Below, in pieces: positions 33,346-41,074 of a DNA stretch of 64,000 nt. Under the pieces are notes generated by a model that had not been told where the DNA came from, made no database searches, and saw only the letters and a list, made by a program, of their open reading frames with translations. Source of the DNA: Tenuifilaceae bacterium CYCD. Its GTDB lineage: Bacteria > Bacteroidota > Bacteroidia > Bacteroidales > Tenuifilaceae. Numbering within the stretch: position 1 is the stretch's first letter; the number at the start of each line of letters is the position of its first letter. The position numbers and the translations under genes are program-made. The stretch is from contig AP027304.1 of assembly GCA_036322835.1 (NCBI GenBank), forward strand, positions 186,001 through 250,000, in the 5' to 3' direction.

Positions 33346-34047
33346 TTAATTCGCCGCTGAGATTGTCTTAGTGTCTATGGATAAACCAGGGCTCATCGTT
33401 GTTGAAATAAAGATACTCTTAATGTAAGTACCCTTAGCCGATGATGGTTTCAACTTAATAATTGTGTTGATAAACTCCATAGCGTTGTCGACGATTTTCT
33501 CAGGCTCGAATGAAACCTTCCCGATTGATGAGTGGATAATACCGAACTTATCAACCTTGAAGTCAATCTTACCCTGTTTAACCTCCTTAACAGCTTTATC
33601 AACTTCCATTGTTACAGTGCCGCTTTTGGGGTTAGGCATAAGACCACGTGGACCTAAAACACGACCTAGAGCACCAATCTTTGCCATAACTGTTGGCATT
33701 GTAATGATAACATCTACATCAGTCCATCCACCTTTGATCTTCTCGATATATTCATCAAGACCTACAAAATCGGCTCCTGCTTGTTTAGCAGCTTCTTCTT
33801 TATCAGGTGTACAGAGTACGAGTACTCTGACAGCTTTTCCTGTACCGTGAGGAAGTGTAACCACGCCACGAACCATTTGGTTTGCTTTGCGTGGGTCTAC
33901 ACCTAAACGTACATCGATATCAACCGATGCATCAAATTTGGTGTAAGTAATCTCCTTCAACAGTGCTGCTGCATCAGAAAGTTTATATTGCTTGTTAGAA
34001 TCGGTTTTCGACAGAGCAAGCTTCCTGTTTTTAGTCAGTTTAGTCAT
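33346..34047 (-). CDS. rplA: Ribosomal protein uL1
   Basis: The 233-residue protein has the L1 signature: domain I residues around [21 protein letters not shown] (split here for length), then [13 protein letters not shown], and the domain II motif [25 protein letters not shown]1 binds 23S rRNA at the E-site stalk and can repress its own operon by binding mRNA. It lies 21 bases after rplK in the usual rplK-rplA order. Confidence 0.97.
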   Translation of the reverse strand: MTKLTKNRKLALSKTDSNKQYKLSDAAALLKEITYTKFDASVDIDVRLGVDPRKANQMVRGVVTLPHGTGKAVRVLVLCTPDKEEAAKQAGADFVGLDEYIEKIKGGWTDVDVIITMPTVMAKIGALGRVLGPRGLMPNPKSGTVTMEVDKAVKEVKQGKIDFKVDKFGIIHSSIGKVSFEPEKIVDNAMEFINTIIKLKPSSAKGTYIKSIFISTTMSPGLSIDTKTISAAN

Positions 34048-34068
34048 TGCGCAAAAGAGGTTTTAATG

Positions 34069-34509
34069 TTAATTACCCGGAAATTCTCCGGTTACAGTAA
34101 TACCCATGCTCCGGGCTGTACCTGCTACCATCTTCATCGCAGACTCCAGAGTGAAGCAGTTCAAATCGGGCATCTTGTCTTGAGCAATCTGCCTAACTTG
34201 TTCCCAGGTTACTGAGGCAATTTTTTTCCTGTTTGGCTCAGCCGACCCACTTTGTTGCTTTGTAACTTCAAGCAACTGTACTGGTACGGGAGGGGTTTTA
34301 ACAACAAAATCGAATGATTTGTCGCTGTAAACAGTTATCACAACAGGTAATACTTTACCTGCTTGTGCCTGAGTTCTTGCATTGAATTGTTTGCAGAACT
34401 CCATAATGTTTACCCCTTTGGAGCCAAGAGCAGGACCAATTGGGGGTGATGGGTTTGCCGCACCACCTTTAACCTGGAGCTTAATAAATCCAGCAACTTC
34501 CTTAGCCAT
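34069..34509 (-). CDS. rplK: Ribosomal protein uL11
   Basis: The 146-residue protein starts [29 protein letters not shown], the glycine/proline-rich N-terminal domain that binds thiostrepton-type antibiotics at the GTPase centre, and ends with a basic RNA-binding domain including [15 protein letters not shown]. It is 22 bases after nusG, in the standard nusG-rplK order. Confidence 0.97.
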   Translation of the reverse strand: MAKEVAGFIKLQVKGGAANPSPPIGPALGSKGVNIMEFCKQFNARTQAQAGKVLPVVITVYSDKSFDFVVKTPPVPVQLLEVTKQQSGSAEPNRKKIASVTWEQVRQIAQDKMPDLNCFTLESAMKMVAGTARSMGITVTGEFPGN

Positions 34510-34531
34510 AATGCTTGTGCTCTTTAGTTTT

Positions 34532-35080
34532 TTACTCCTTTTCTACTTGCATAAAACTTAACTCCAGCGGAGTTTTACGGCCGAAGATTTTCACCATAAC
34601 CTTCAGCTTCTTCTTTTCGTCATTTACCTCTTCGATGATACCAGAAAAGGAATTAAACGGACCGTCTATTACCTTTACTGTTTCACCTACATAGTAAGGA
34701 ACATTCAATTCCTCTTCGCTATCGACTAACTCATCTACCTTTCCGAGAATTCTGTTTACCTCAGATGTACGAAGAGGAATAGGGTCACCTGTTCTAGGGT
34801 CACCTAAAAAGCCCATAACGTTAGGAATATTCTTCAAAATATGAGGAATTTCACCTACCAAAGCAGCCTCAATTAGGACATAGCCAGGATAGAAAATTCT
34901 CTCCTTGCTGATCTTTTTACCATTTCTAATTTGGTAAACCTTCTCAGTAGGAATAAGAACCTGAGAAATAAAGTCCTCTAGTTTTAAACGATTAATTTCG
35001 TTCTCAACATACTCCTTTACTTTCTTCTCTTTTCCTCCAATGGCCCTAAGAACATACCATTTCTTTACATTCTCTTCCAT
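34532..35080 (-). CDS. nusG: Transcription antitermination factor NusG
   Basis: The 182-residue protein has the NGN domain ([18 protein letters not shown] at the start, [10 protein letters not shown] about 70-80, MGFLGD) and a C-terminal KOW domain ([18 protein letters not shown] about 130). It links RNA polymerase to the ribosome and Rho. It follows secE by 20 bases, in the widely conserved secE-nusG pair. Confidence 0.97.
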   Translation of the reverse strand: MEENVKKWYVLRAIGGKEKKVKEYVENEINRLKLEDFISQVLIPTEKVYQIRNGKKISKERIFYPGYVLIEAALVGEIPHILKNIPNVMGFLGDPRTGDPIPLRTSEVNRILGKVDELVDSEEELNVPYYVGETVKVIDGPFNSFSGIIEEVNDEKKKLKVMVKIFGRKTPLELSFMQVEKE

Positions 35081-35100
35081 TTCAGTCCTTAACAGGCTTA

Positions 35101-35292
35101 TTAGTTAAGCATTTGGTAGATAACCTTCATCATGTTCTCAAAGCTGATGTCCATGACGAATACCACCAGTGCGATTAATAGGGAAGCGATCATAACAATT
35201 AATGCACTGGATTGAAGTTCTTTCCATGTTGGCCACGAAACTTTTTGCACCATTTCGGTGTAAACTTCGTGAAAGTATTGTGTTATCTTCAT
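35101..35292 (-). CDS. secE: Preprotein translocase subunit SecE
   Basis: The preferred start is the ATG at 35292 (MKITQYF), giving 63 residues; a TTG nine bases upstream is possible but unlikely. The protein has the amphipathic [19 protein letters not shown] segment and a single C-terminal transmembrane helix, as in minimal SecE. It clamps SecY in the inner membrane. Position between tRNA-Trp and nusG confirms the call. Confidence 0.93.
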   Translation of the reverse strand: MKITQYFHEVYTEMVQKVSWPTWKELQSSALIVMIASLLIALVVFVMDISFENMMKVIYQMLN

Positions 35293-35313
35293 GATAAACA
35301 AAGATTATTTTTG

Positions 35314-35386
35314 CACGGGAGGAGCGACTCGAACGCCCGACACTCGGTTTTGGAGACCGATGCTCTACCAACTGAGCTACACCCGT
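35314..35386 (-). tRNA. tRNA-Trp (CCA anticodon)
   Basis: The 73-base sequence folds with D arm GCTC/GAGC, anticodon stem TCGGT/ACCGA and loop CTCCAAA, giving anticodon CCA, and a T arm with TTCGAGT. The acceptor stem has one T-T mismatch at its sixth pair. No encoded CCA end. It lies between tuf and secE, the same place as in several other bacterial phyla. Confidence 0.93.
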
Positions 35387-35392
35387 GTATAA

Positions 35393-35420
35393 AGGTTGAT
35401 AGGACAACTCCTATCAACCT
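35393..35420 (-). terminator. Hairpin between tuf and tRNA-Trp
   Basis: Twelve-base perfect arms AGGTTGATAGGA (35393-35404) and TCCTATCAACCT (35409-35420) with a CAAC loop. Only three T residues follow on the minus strand, so it may be a leaky terminator or a processing signal. Confidence 0.6.
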
Positions 35421-35427
35421 ATAAATA

Positions 35428-36615
35428 TTACTCTACAATTTCAACAACCTGACCAGCACCTACTGTACGTCCACCTTCGCGGATAGCAAAACGTAGGTTT
35501 TGGTTGATAGCAACTGGGTAGATAAGTTCTACTGTAATAGTTACGTTATCGCCAGGCATTACCATCTCAACACCTTCTGGAAGAATGATCTCACCAGTTA
35601 CGTCAAGAGTACGTAAGTAGAATTGAGGACGATAGTGATTGTGGAATGGAGTGTGACGTCCACCTTCCTCTTTCTTCAAAACGTAAATCTCAGCTTTGAA
35701 TTTAGTGTGAGGAGTGATTGAACCTGGTTTTGCAATAACCATACCACGCTTAATCTCGTTCTTGTCTACACCACGAAGTAGTAAACCTACGTTGTCACCA
35801 GCTTCACCACGGTCAAGAATCTTACGGAACATCTCAACACCAGTAACAACTGATTTCTTCTTCTCTGCGCCAAGACCAACGATTTCAATTTCATCGCTAG
35901 TGTTGACAACACCAGTTTCAATTCTACCAGTAGCAACAGTACCACGACCAGTGATTGAGAACACGTCCTCAACAGGCATTAGGAAAGGCTTTTCGTTTTC
36001 ACGTGGAGGAATTGGAATAAAAGTATCAACAGCTTCCATTAACTCCATAACTTTGTCAACCCACTTTGGTTCACCGTTAAGAGCACCAAGAGCAGAACCG
36101 CGGATAACAGGAGCGTTGTCGCCATCAAATTGATAGAAACTTAAAAGCTCACGTACTTCCATTTCTACTAGGTCAAGCATCTCAGCATCGTCAACCATAT
36201 CGCATTTGTTAAGGAAAACAACGATACGAGGAACGTTTACCTGACGAGCAAGTAGGATATGCTCGCGAGTTTGAGGCATAGGACCGTCAGTAGCAGCAAC
36301 AACAATGATAGCACCATCCATCTGTGCAGCACCAGTAACCATGTTCTTTACATAGTCAGCGTGACCAGGACAGTCAACGTGTGCATAGTGACGGTTTGCT
36401 GTTTGATACTCTACGTGAGCGGTATTAATAGTGATACCTCTCTCTTTCTCCTCAGGAGCGTTGTCGATAGAGTCGAAAGAACGGTACTCAGAAAGACCCT
36501 TTTCTGCAAGAATTTTGGTAATAGCAGCTGTAAGAGTAGTCTTACCATGGTCTACGTGACCAATGGTTCCGATGTTAACGTGAGGTTTCGACCTATCAAA
36601 TTTTTCTTTAGCCAT
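35428..36615 (-). CDS. tuf: Elongation factor Tu
   Basis: The 395-residue protein has G1 GHVDHGKT (about 18-25), G2 with RGITI, G3 DCPGHADY, G4 NKCD and G5 SAL, then the two beta-barrel domains, ending [17 protein letters not shown]. It delivers aminoacyl-tRNA to the ribosome. It is cotranscribed with four upstream tRNA genes and is followed by tRNA-Trp. Confidence 0.98.
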   Translation of the reverse strand: MAKEKFDRSKPHVNIGTIGHVDHGKTTLTAAITKILAEKGLSEYRSFDSIDNAPEEKERGITINTAHVEYQTANRHYAHVDCPGHADYVKNMVTGAAQMDGAIIVVAATDGPMPQTREHILLARQVNVPRIVVFLNKCDMVDDAEMLDLVEMEVRELLSFYQFDGDNAPVIRGSALGALNGEPKWVDKVMELMEAVDTFIPIPPRENEKPFLMPVEDVFSITGRGTVATGRIETGVVNTSDEIEIVGLGAEKKKSVVTGVEMFRKILDRGEAGDNVGLLLRGVDKNEIKRGMVIAKPGSITPHTKFKAEIYVLKKEEGGRHTPFHNHYRPQFYLRTLDVTGEIILPEGVEMVMPGDNVTITVELIYPVAINQNLRFAIREGGRTVGAGQVVEIVE

Positions 36616-36672
36616 AACTTCAGGTATTTAATTTAATTAGAATTTAAAAACTTGATATTCAAATTATTATTG

Positions 36673-36744
36673 AGCCAATGGCGAGAATTGAACTCGCGAC
36701 CCCTTCCTTACCAAGGAAGTGCTCTACCCCTGAGCTACATCGGC
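36673..36744 (-). tRNA. tRNA-Thr (GGT anticodon)
   Basis: A 72-base cloverleaf with acceptor GCCGATG/CATTGGC, anticodon stem CTTCC/GGAAG and loop TTGGTAA. Anticodon GGT reads ACC/ACT. No encoded CCA. It is the tRNA closest to tuf, as thrT is in E. coli. Confidence 0.95.
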
Positions 36745-36754
36745 CTATAGGCAG

Positions 36755-36827
36755 AGCGGGAGACGAGACTCGAACCCGCGACCCTCAGCTTGGAAGGCTG
36801 ATGCTCTACCGACTGAGCTACTCCCGC
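36755..36827 (-). tRNA. tRNA-Gly (TCC anticodon)
   Basis: A 73-base cloverleaf with acceptor GCGGGAG/CTCCCGC, anticodon stem TCAGC/GCTGA and loop CTTCCAA, anticodon TCC (GGA/GGG codons). It is 10 bases from tRNA-Thr(GGT). Confidence 0.95.
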
Positions 36828-36893
36828 TTATAGTTACCAATTCTCGCATCAAAACTTAACGTTTTGGGTAGTGCTGAATCAATAACGCCTATT

Positions 36894-36979
36894 TGGTGGG
36901 GAGAGCAGGATTCGAACCTACGAAGGCATACGCCAGCAGATTTACAGTCTGCCCCAGTTGGCCGCTTTGGTATCTCCCC
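36894..36979 (-). tRNA. tRNA-Tyr (GTA anticodon), CCA encoded
   Basis: A class II tRNA with a long variable arm; acceptor GGGGAGA/TCTCCCC, anticodon loop CTGTAAA giving GTA. It is the only tRNA of the cluster whose 3' CCA is encoded (36894-36896). Confidence 0.95.
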
Positions 36980-36999
36980 AACATTTTTTTAATTCTTTG

Positions 37000-37073
37000 A
37001 GCCGATGGAGGGATTCGAACCCCCGACCAGCTGATTACAAATCAGCTGCTCTGGCCAACTGAGCTACATCGGC
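37000..37073 (-). tRNA. tRNA-Thr (TGT anticodon)
   Basis: A 74-base cloverleaf with acceptor GCCGATG/CATCGGC, anticodon stem GCTGA/TCAGC and loop TTTGTAA, anticodon TGT. It is the first gene of the tRNA-tuf unit, with a consensus promoter 56 bases upstream. Confidence 0.95.
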
Positions 37074-37128
37074 GTTGTGTCAAAGATTAAAAGGATTCAA
37101 TGAACGTTTACCTCTCAAAATCGGATTG

Positions 37129-37159
37129 CAAATGTATAACAATTTTAAATATGCGCAAA
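37129..37159 (-). promoter_or_regulatory. Consensus Bacteroidota promoter for the tRNA-tuf operon
   Basis: On the minus strand: TTTG (37159-37156), exactly 19 bases, TACATTTG (37136-37129). This is a perfect match to TTTG-N19-TANNTTTG. It is preceded by a long A/T tract. The predicted start is near 37122, so tRNA-Thr follows after about 50 bases. Confidence 0.88.
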
Positions 37160-37265
37160 AAAAAAAATCTTTTTTTCGTAACAAAATGAAATGTTTTAAA
37201 AGCCTTACTGAAAATGAGATGGTTATAAATCGCCATTTAATCGGTTAAATGCAGAGGTTTAACTT

Positions 37266-37302
37266 AAACCAATTAGGCCCCCGAAAAGGGCCTAATTGGT
37301 TT
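37266..37302. terminator. Strong hairpin downstream of hpf
   Basis: Fifteen-base perfect arms (37266-37280 and 37288-37302) with a 7-base loop. The minus-strand tail is TTTAAG and the plus-strand tail TTTATTTAG, so it could act in both directions, insulating the tRNA promoter from hpf. Confidence 0.75.
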
Positions 37303-37316
37303 ATTTAGTTTTACTT

Positions 37317-37616
37317 TTAATTCCCTCTTAGTTTGTCCTTATGTTTTTGAATCTGGGCCTTCAGTGCATCCACGCAATCGTCAACTGCCTCCTCAAACGT
37401 TTTAGATTGACGCTGCGCGAACAAATCTGAGCCGGGAACCTTAATTCTAATTTCTGCAATTTTGTTATCCAACTCCTGGCTGTTCTGTAAGCGTAAAAAT
37501 ACTTCCACATCTACAATGTTGTCAAAATAACGCTCAATCTTGTTAACTTTTTTCTCGACAAAATCGGTTAACTTTTTGTCTGCGTCAAATTTAATTGACT
37601 GGATCTTGATGTTCAT
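37317..37616 (-). CDS. hpf: Ribosome hibernation factor, HPF/RaiA (short form)
   Basis: The 99-residue protein has the family layout: beta strand KIQSIKFDADKKLTDFVEKK, a central VDVEVFLRLQ strand and a C-terminal basic helix EEAVDDCVDALKAQIQKHKDK. It binds the 30S decoding site in stationary phase and protects idle ribosomes. It is the short form, without the dimerisation domain of long HPF. It follows xerC by 21 bases, so the two are cotranscribed. Confidence 0.9.
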   Translation of the reverse strand: MNIKIQSIKFDADKKLTDFVEKKVNKIERYFDNIVDVEVFLRLQNSQELDNKIAEIRIKVPGSDLFAQRQSKTFEEAVDDCVDALKAQIQKHKDKLRGN

Positions 37617-37637
37617 AACAAATCCTCCTTTAAAATT

Positions 37638-38531
37638 TTAAGCTCGCGGATGAGCTTGGTTATAGTTTCGTTTAAGTTTCTCGAATGTACTATGTGTGTA
37701 AACTTGGGTAGCCGATAAGTTGGCATGGCCAAGTAACTCCTTTATCGCGTTTAAATCTGCACCATGATTAAGTAAATGTGTAGCAAATGTGTGACGGAGT
37801 ACGTGAGGGCTACGTTTCTGCAATGGAGTTATTATTGATAAGTAATGTTTAACTACACGGTAAACAAGTTTTTGATATACAGGTTCACCTTTTAAGGTGA
37901 GAAAAAATGATGAACAGTTATATATATCAATTTTTTTTCGACAATGAATATATTTAACTATGGCAGGTTTTAAATCGGGATGCAAGGGTATAATCCTTTC
38001 CTTGTTTCCCTTTCCGATAACTCTAATTGTATCGGAAGATAAACTAATTGAATCGGTTTTAAGACCAATCAATTCCGATAAGCGCATCCCCGTAAAATAG
38101 AAAAGTAATACTATTAGCAAATTACGATGTCCTTCGTACGAATCACTAAAAAGCGTTTCTGAATCTAATTTTAACATATCAGATTCAGGAACAAACTCGG
38201 GAAGCCGTTTGCTCGTTTTGGGAGAAATAACCTTACTTAATGGGTTGATTGATACAATCCCCTCGCGCATTAGATATTTAAAAAACGTACGCAAGGATGA
38301 CAGTTTTCGATTGGCGCTTCGGGGACTCAAACCCTGTGATATCATTGTTGAAACCCAAGCACGAACATGCCGATGAGTGATGGTTGTGTAGTTAGAACTC
38401 GCCTCATCCAGTCCACAGAAAAGCATAAACTGCCTCACATCATCTCCGTATGATCGGAGTGTGTAGGCAGAGTAACCTCTCTCAATTTCAAGATATTTTA
38501 AAAAGGAAGCCAGCATATTCTTTGAATGCAA
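37638..38531 (-). CDS. xerC: Tyrosine recombinase XerC
   Basis: The 297-residue protein has the N-terminal core-binding domain and all catalytic residues: R150 (TGMRLSEL), K174 (GKGNKER), H243 and R246 (HVLRHTFATHLL), H269 and Y278 (GHANLSATQVYTH). It resolves chromosome dimers at dif together with XerD. The conserved neighbourhood with hpf and rpsU, the family-normal length and the absence of any integrated element argue for a housekeeping recombinase and against an integrase. No dif site was found in the window. Confidence 0.92.
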   Translation of the reverse strand: MHSKNMLASFLKYLEIERGYSAYTLRSYGDDVRQFMLFCGLDEASSNYTTITHRHVRAWVSTMISQGLSPRSANRKLSSLRTFFKYLMREGIVSINPLSKVISPKTSKRLPEFVPESDMLKLDSETLFSDSYEGHRNLLIVLLFYFTGMRLSELIGLKTDSISLSSDTIRVIGKGNKERIIPLHPDLKPAIVKYIHCRKKIDIYNCSSFFLTLKGEPVYQKLVYRVVKHYLSIITPLQKRSPHVLRHTFATHLLNHGADLNAIKELLGHANLSATQVYTHSTFEKLKRNYNQAHPRA

Positions 38532-38555
38532 TATAACGGTTTTGTTTAGGAAAAC

Positions 38556-38584
38556 AAAAAAAATCAGGCAAAAAAAGCCTGATT
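38556..38584 (-). terminator. Terminator after rpsU
   Basis: Eight-base arms AATCAGGC (38562-38569) and GCCTGATT (38577-38584) with an A7 loop and a T-run on the minus strand. Confidence 0.88.
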
Positions 38585-38606
38585 ATACACTCAAAGAATG
38601 TTAATT

Positions 38607-38798
38607 TTACTCCTCGGTCTGTTGTAGATTTTGGATGTAAATGGCTTTCTTGATTTCTTCTCTACGTTCGATAGAAGGCTTGGTAAATGCCTGACGAGCA
38701 CGTAGTTCTTTCATAATGCCAGTTTTCTCAAATTTTCTTTTGAATTTCTTGAGAGCCCTTTCAATATTTTCGCCTTCTTTAATTGGTACTATAATCAT
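38607..38798 (-). CDS. rpsU: Ribosomal protein bS21
   Basis: The 63-residue basic protein reads MIIVPIKEGENIERALKKF followed by KRKFEKTG and a charged tail, the S21 pattern. In Bacteroidota the 16S anti-Shine-Dalgarno region is occluded by a pocket that includes S21, which fits the weak Shine-Dalgarno signals across this window. It has its own consensus promoter and terminator. Confidence 0.95.
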   Translation of the reverse strand: MIIVPIKEGENIERALKKFKRKFEKTGIMKELRARQAFTKPSIERREEIKKAIYIQNLQQTEE

Positions 38799-38820
38799 AT
38801 TTGTAAATTTTTATGAGGTG

Positions 38821-38851
38821 CAAAATTATACTTTATTATATTTTTTTCAAA
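38821..38851 (-). promoter_or_regulatory. Consensus Bacteroidota promoter for rpsU
   Basis: On the minus strand: TTTG (38851-38848), exactly 19 bases, TAATTTTG (38828-38821), a perfect match. The predicted start is near 38814, giving a leader of about 16 bases. Confidence 0.85.
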
Positions 38852-38917
38852 ATGATTTTTTATTTTTTTTCGTTTCGGTCCAATTTCAAGTAATAAATCT
38901 CGCCTAACATCCACCAT

Positions 38918-39832
38918 TTACCTTACCGTAAAGTAAGGCCTAACCTTATTGAATTTTTCACTAGGAATAAGTTTATTGCTCACTAATTCGCCAATACTAT
39001 TTATTGTACCCTTCTTACTTCTATAGTATACTATGGCCTTGGCCTGATAATCTGTTAGGTATGGATGATTTTTGAGGTCTTCATAACTTACCAAATTTAA
39101 GTTCAAGTGTTTGATGGCTGTACTATCAACCCAAATATTAGGCAGGATTGAACCAATTACCTCGGAACTTAACCCATAAACTTCGGATAACTGACTAACG
39201 TTGTAAAATCCGCCTAATAGATCTCTGTATGCAACAATGCGCCGTGCAAACGATCGTCCAATACCTTTTAAATTGGTTAATGAGACGGTATCAGCAGAAT
39301 TAAGTTCGATGTATACTTTTTGAGGCACTACCTCAATTCTAGAACTATCACATCGCAATTTGGCCGAAGAGATTTTTACCCAAGGTTTAAGCTTCTGAAA
39401 TGTAAAAGAGTCGATGACATGTATTTTAGAAAGATCATCCGCAATTTTGAATTGGCCTCCTTTATTCCTGTAGTTAATTACAACCTGAGCCTGCTTGGGC
39501 GATAAACCCAAGTCAACCAAACTATCAATGCTTACTGAATTAGGATCGAAATAGAAATACTTTACCTTTTTAGTAATGGGGAGTTCCTCTTTAAGAACTG
39601 AATGATAAACATTTTTCTTTTCAGGCTCAATGTAGTGAAGAGAACTAAAAAAACTATCGATCCTCTCATAAGCCGATGTGTTTGGAATAGTCTCTTTTAC
39701 AATAATATCGCGCAAAAATATGGAGATGATAATTATAATTAGGAGGATGGACGAAAGAACAATTGTTCCATTCCGCTCACTTCTGGTATAAGTGAGAAAA
39801 TTCTTCAATCTATTTTTATGCCCAACTTTCAT
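38918..39832 (-). CDS. Helix-hairpin-helix (ComEA-like) membrane-anchored protein
   Basis: The 304-residue protein has one N-terminal transmembrane helix (about residues 24-43, LSSILLIIIIISIFL) and then three helix-hairpin-helix units: around LGLSPKQAQVVINYRNKGG (about 110), LKGIGRSFARRIVAYR (about 185) and LTDYQAKAIVYYRSKKG (about 260). This resembles ComEA, which binds DNA nonspecifically in the periplasm during uptake, but is longer than ComEA. A role in DNA uptake or handling is inferred. No competence genes are adjacent. It stands alone between rpsU and the aldolase gene. Confidence 0.82.
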   Translation of the reverse strand: MKVGHKNRLKNFLTYTRSERNGTIVLSSILLIIIIISIFLRDIIVKETIPNTSAYERIDSFFSSLHYIEPEKKNVYHSVLKEELPITKKVKYFYFDPNSVSIDSLVDLGLSPKQAQVVINYRNKGGQFKIADDLSKIHVIDSFTFQKLKPWVKISSAKLRCDSSRIEVVPQKVYIELNSADTVSLTNLKGIGRSFARRIVAYRDLLGGFYNVSQLSEVYGLSSEVIGSILPNIWVDSTAIKHLNLNLVSYEDLKNHPYLTDYQAKAIVYYRSKKGTINSIGELVSNKLIPSEKFNKVRPYFTVR

Positions 39833-39910
39833 ATTTTTTACTTTTCAAATTGTAATTTAGTAAATAGTTGTTAATAATTTACTACTTGTAAGCCAAAAAC
39901 TTAAGAATAA

Positions 39911-39938
39911 AGAAACCCACCGTGCAAGGTGGGTTTCT
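39911..39938 (-). terminator. Terminator after the aldolase gene
   Basis: Eleven-base arms AGAAACCCACC (39911-39921) and GGTGGGTTTCT (39928-39938) with a 6-base loop and a T-rich tail on the minus strand. Confidence 0.88.
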
Positions 39939-39955
39939 GTTCAATTATAATTACG

Positions 39956-41014
39956 TTATGCTACATCAATTTTAGTTTCTAAGTAAACATCCTGAATGGC
40001 ATTTAAAATCTTTACACCATCCTCCATGGGTTTCTGAAAAGCCTTTCGTCCGCTAATTAGCCCCATACCTCCAGCACGTTTATTGACTACAGCAGTAAAA
40101 ACTGCTTCGGCTAAATCGCTGGCACCACTAGATGCACCTCCCGAGTTAATTAAACCCGCACGACCATTATAGCAGTTTACGACTTGATAGCGAGTCAAGT
40201 CAATTGGATGATCGCTAGATAGTTGAGTGTAAACCTTATCGTGCGTTTTACCAAAATTAATGGCCTTAAAACCTCCGTTAGTCTCAGGCAACTTCTGCTT
40301 AATGATATCGGCCTGAAGTGTTACTCCTAAGTGATTAGCCTGCCCCGTTATATCTGCTGCAACATGGTAATCAACCCCATCCTTTTTGAATGCATTATTG
40401 CGCAAGTAGCACCAAAGAACGGTTACCATACCAAGTTCGTGAGCACGTTCAAATGCTTGAGAAACCTCAATAATTTGGCGTGAACTTTCCTCGGAACCAA
40501 AATATATTGTGGCACCAACAGCCGTTGCCCCAAGGTTCCAAGCCTCCTCAACCGATCCAAACATGATTTGATCGTATTTATTTGGATAGGTTAACAACTC
40601 GTTGTGGTTAATTTTAACAATAAATGGTATTCGATGTGCGTATTTGCGCGATACGGCGGCAAGAACGCCAAAGGTTGAAGCAACTGCATTGGCACCACCC
40701 TCAATCGCGAGTTTTACGATATTCTCCGGATCGAAATAAATTGGATTTGGAGCAAATGATGCCCCTGCACTATGCTCAATACCCTGATCGACAGGGAGAA
40801 TGGACAAGTAGCCAGACCCTGCTAAACGACCATGATTATACATCGATTGTAATCCACGTAACACCTGTGGCGACCGGTTTGAATGGTAGAACACCCTTTC
40901 AATAAAATCGGGTCCGGGTAAATGTAAATGCTCTTTACTAACCGTGGAACATTTGTGATTGAGCAAAAAACTGGATTTTTCGCCCAGCAATTCGACTATC
41001 TTATCAATATTCAT
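39956..41014 (-). CDS. fbaB: Class I fructose-bisphosphate aldolase (FbaB/DhnA type)
   Basis: The 352-residue protein matches the DhnA-type class I aldolases: [15 protein letters not shown] near residue 75, [20 protein letters not shown], and the probable Schiff-base lysine in [11 protein letters not shown] (about residue 235), followed by [14 protein letters not shown] and [13 protein letters not shown]. It cleaves fructose 1,6-bisphosphate without a metal and can serve in glycolysis or gluconeogenesis. It forms its own unit with a plausible promoter and a strong terminator. Confidence 0.92.
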   Translation of the reverse strand: MNIDKIVELLGEKSSFLLNHKCSTVSKEHLHLPGPDFIERVFYHSNRSPQVLRGLQSMYNHGRLAGSGYLSILPVDQGIEHSAGASFAPNPIYFDPENIVKLAIEGGANAVASTFGVLAAVSRKYAHRIPFIVKINHNELLTYPNKYDQIMFGSVEEAWNLGATAVGATIYFGSEESSRQIIEVSQAFERAHELGMVTVLWCYLRNNAFKKDGVDYHVAADITGQANHLGVTLQADIIKQKLPETNGGFKAINFGKTHDKVYTQLSSDHPIDLTRYQVVNCYNGRAGLINSGGASSGASDLAEAVFTAVVNKRAGGMGLISGRKAFQKPMEDGVKILNAIQDVYLETKIDVA

Positions 41015-41037
41015 TTTGGTAAGTTTTTACGTTTATA

Positions 41038-41069
41038 CAAACCTACGACAAATATTGATTGGAGTCAAT
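41038..41069 (-). promoter_or_regulatory. Putative aldolase promoter
   Basis: On the minus strand: ATTG (41069-41066), 20 bases, TAGGTTTG (41045-41038). The -7 box is perfect and the -33 box has one mismatch. It overlaps nothing but the end of tamL. Confidence 0.55.
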
Positions 41070-41074
41070 ACAAA

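Noticed and set aside
37638-38531. Integrase marking a mobile element next to the tRNA cluster
   Set aside because: The protein is a housekeeping XerC by length, motifs and neighbours; no attachment-site repeats or phage genes were found.
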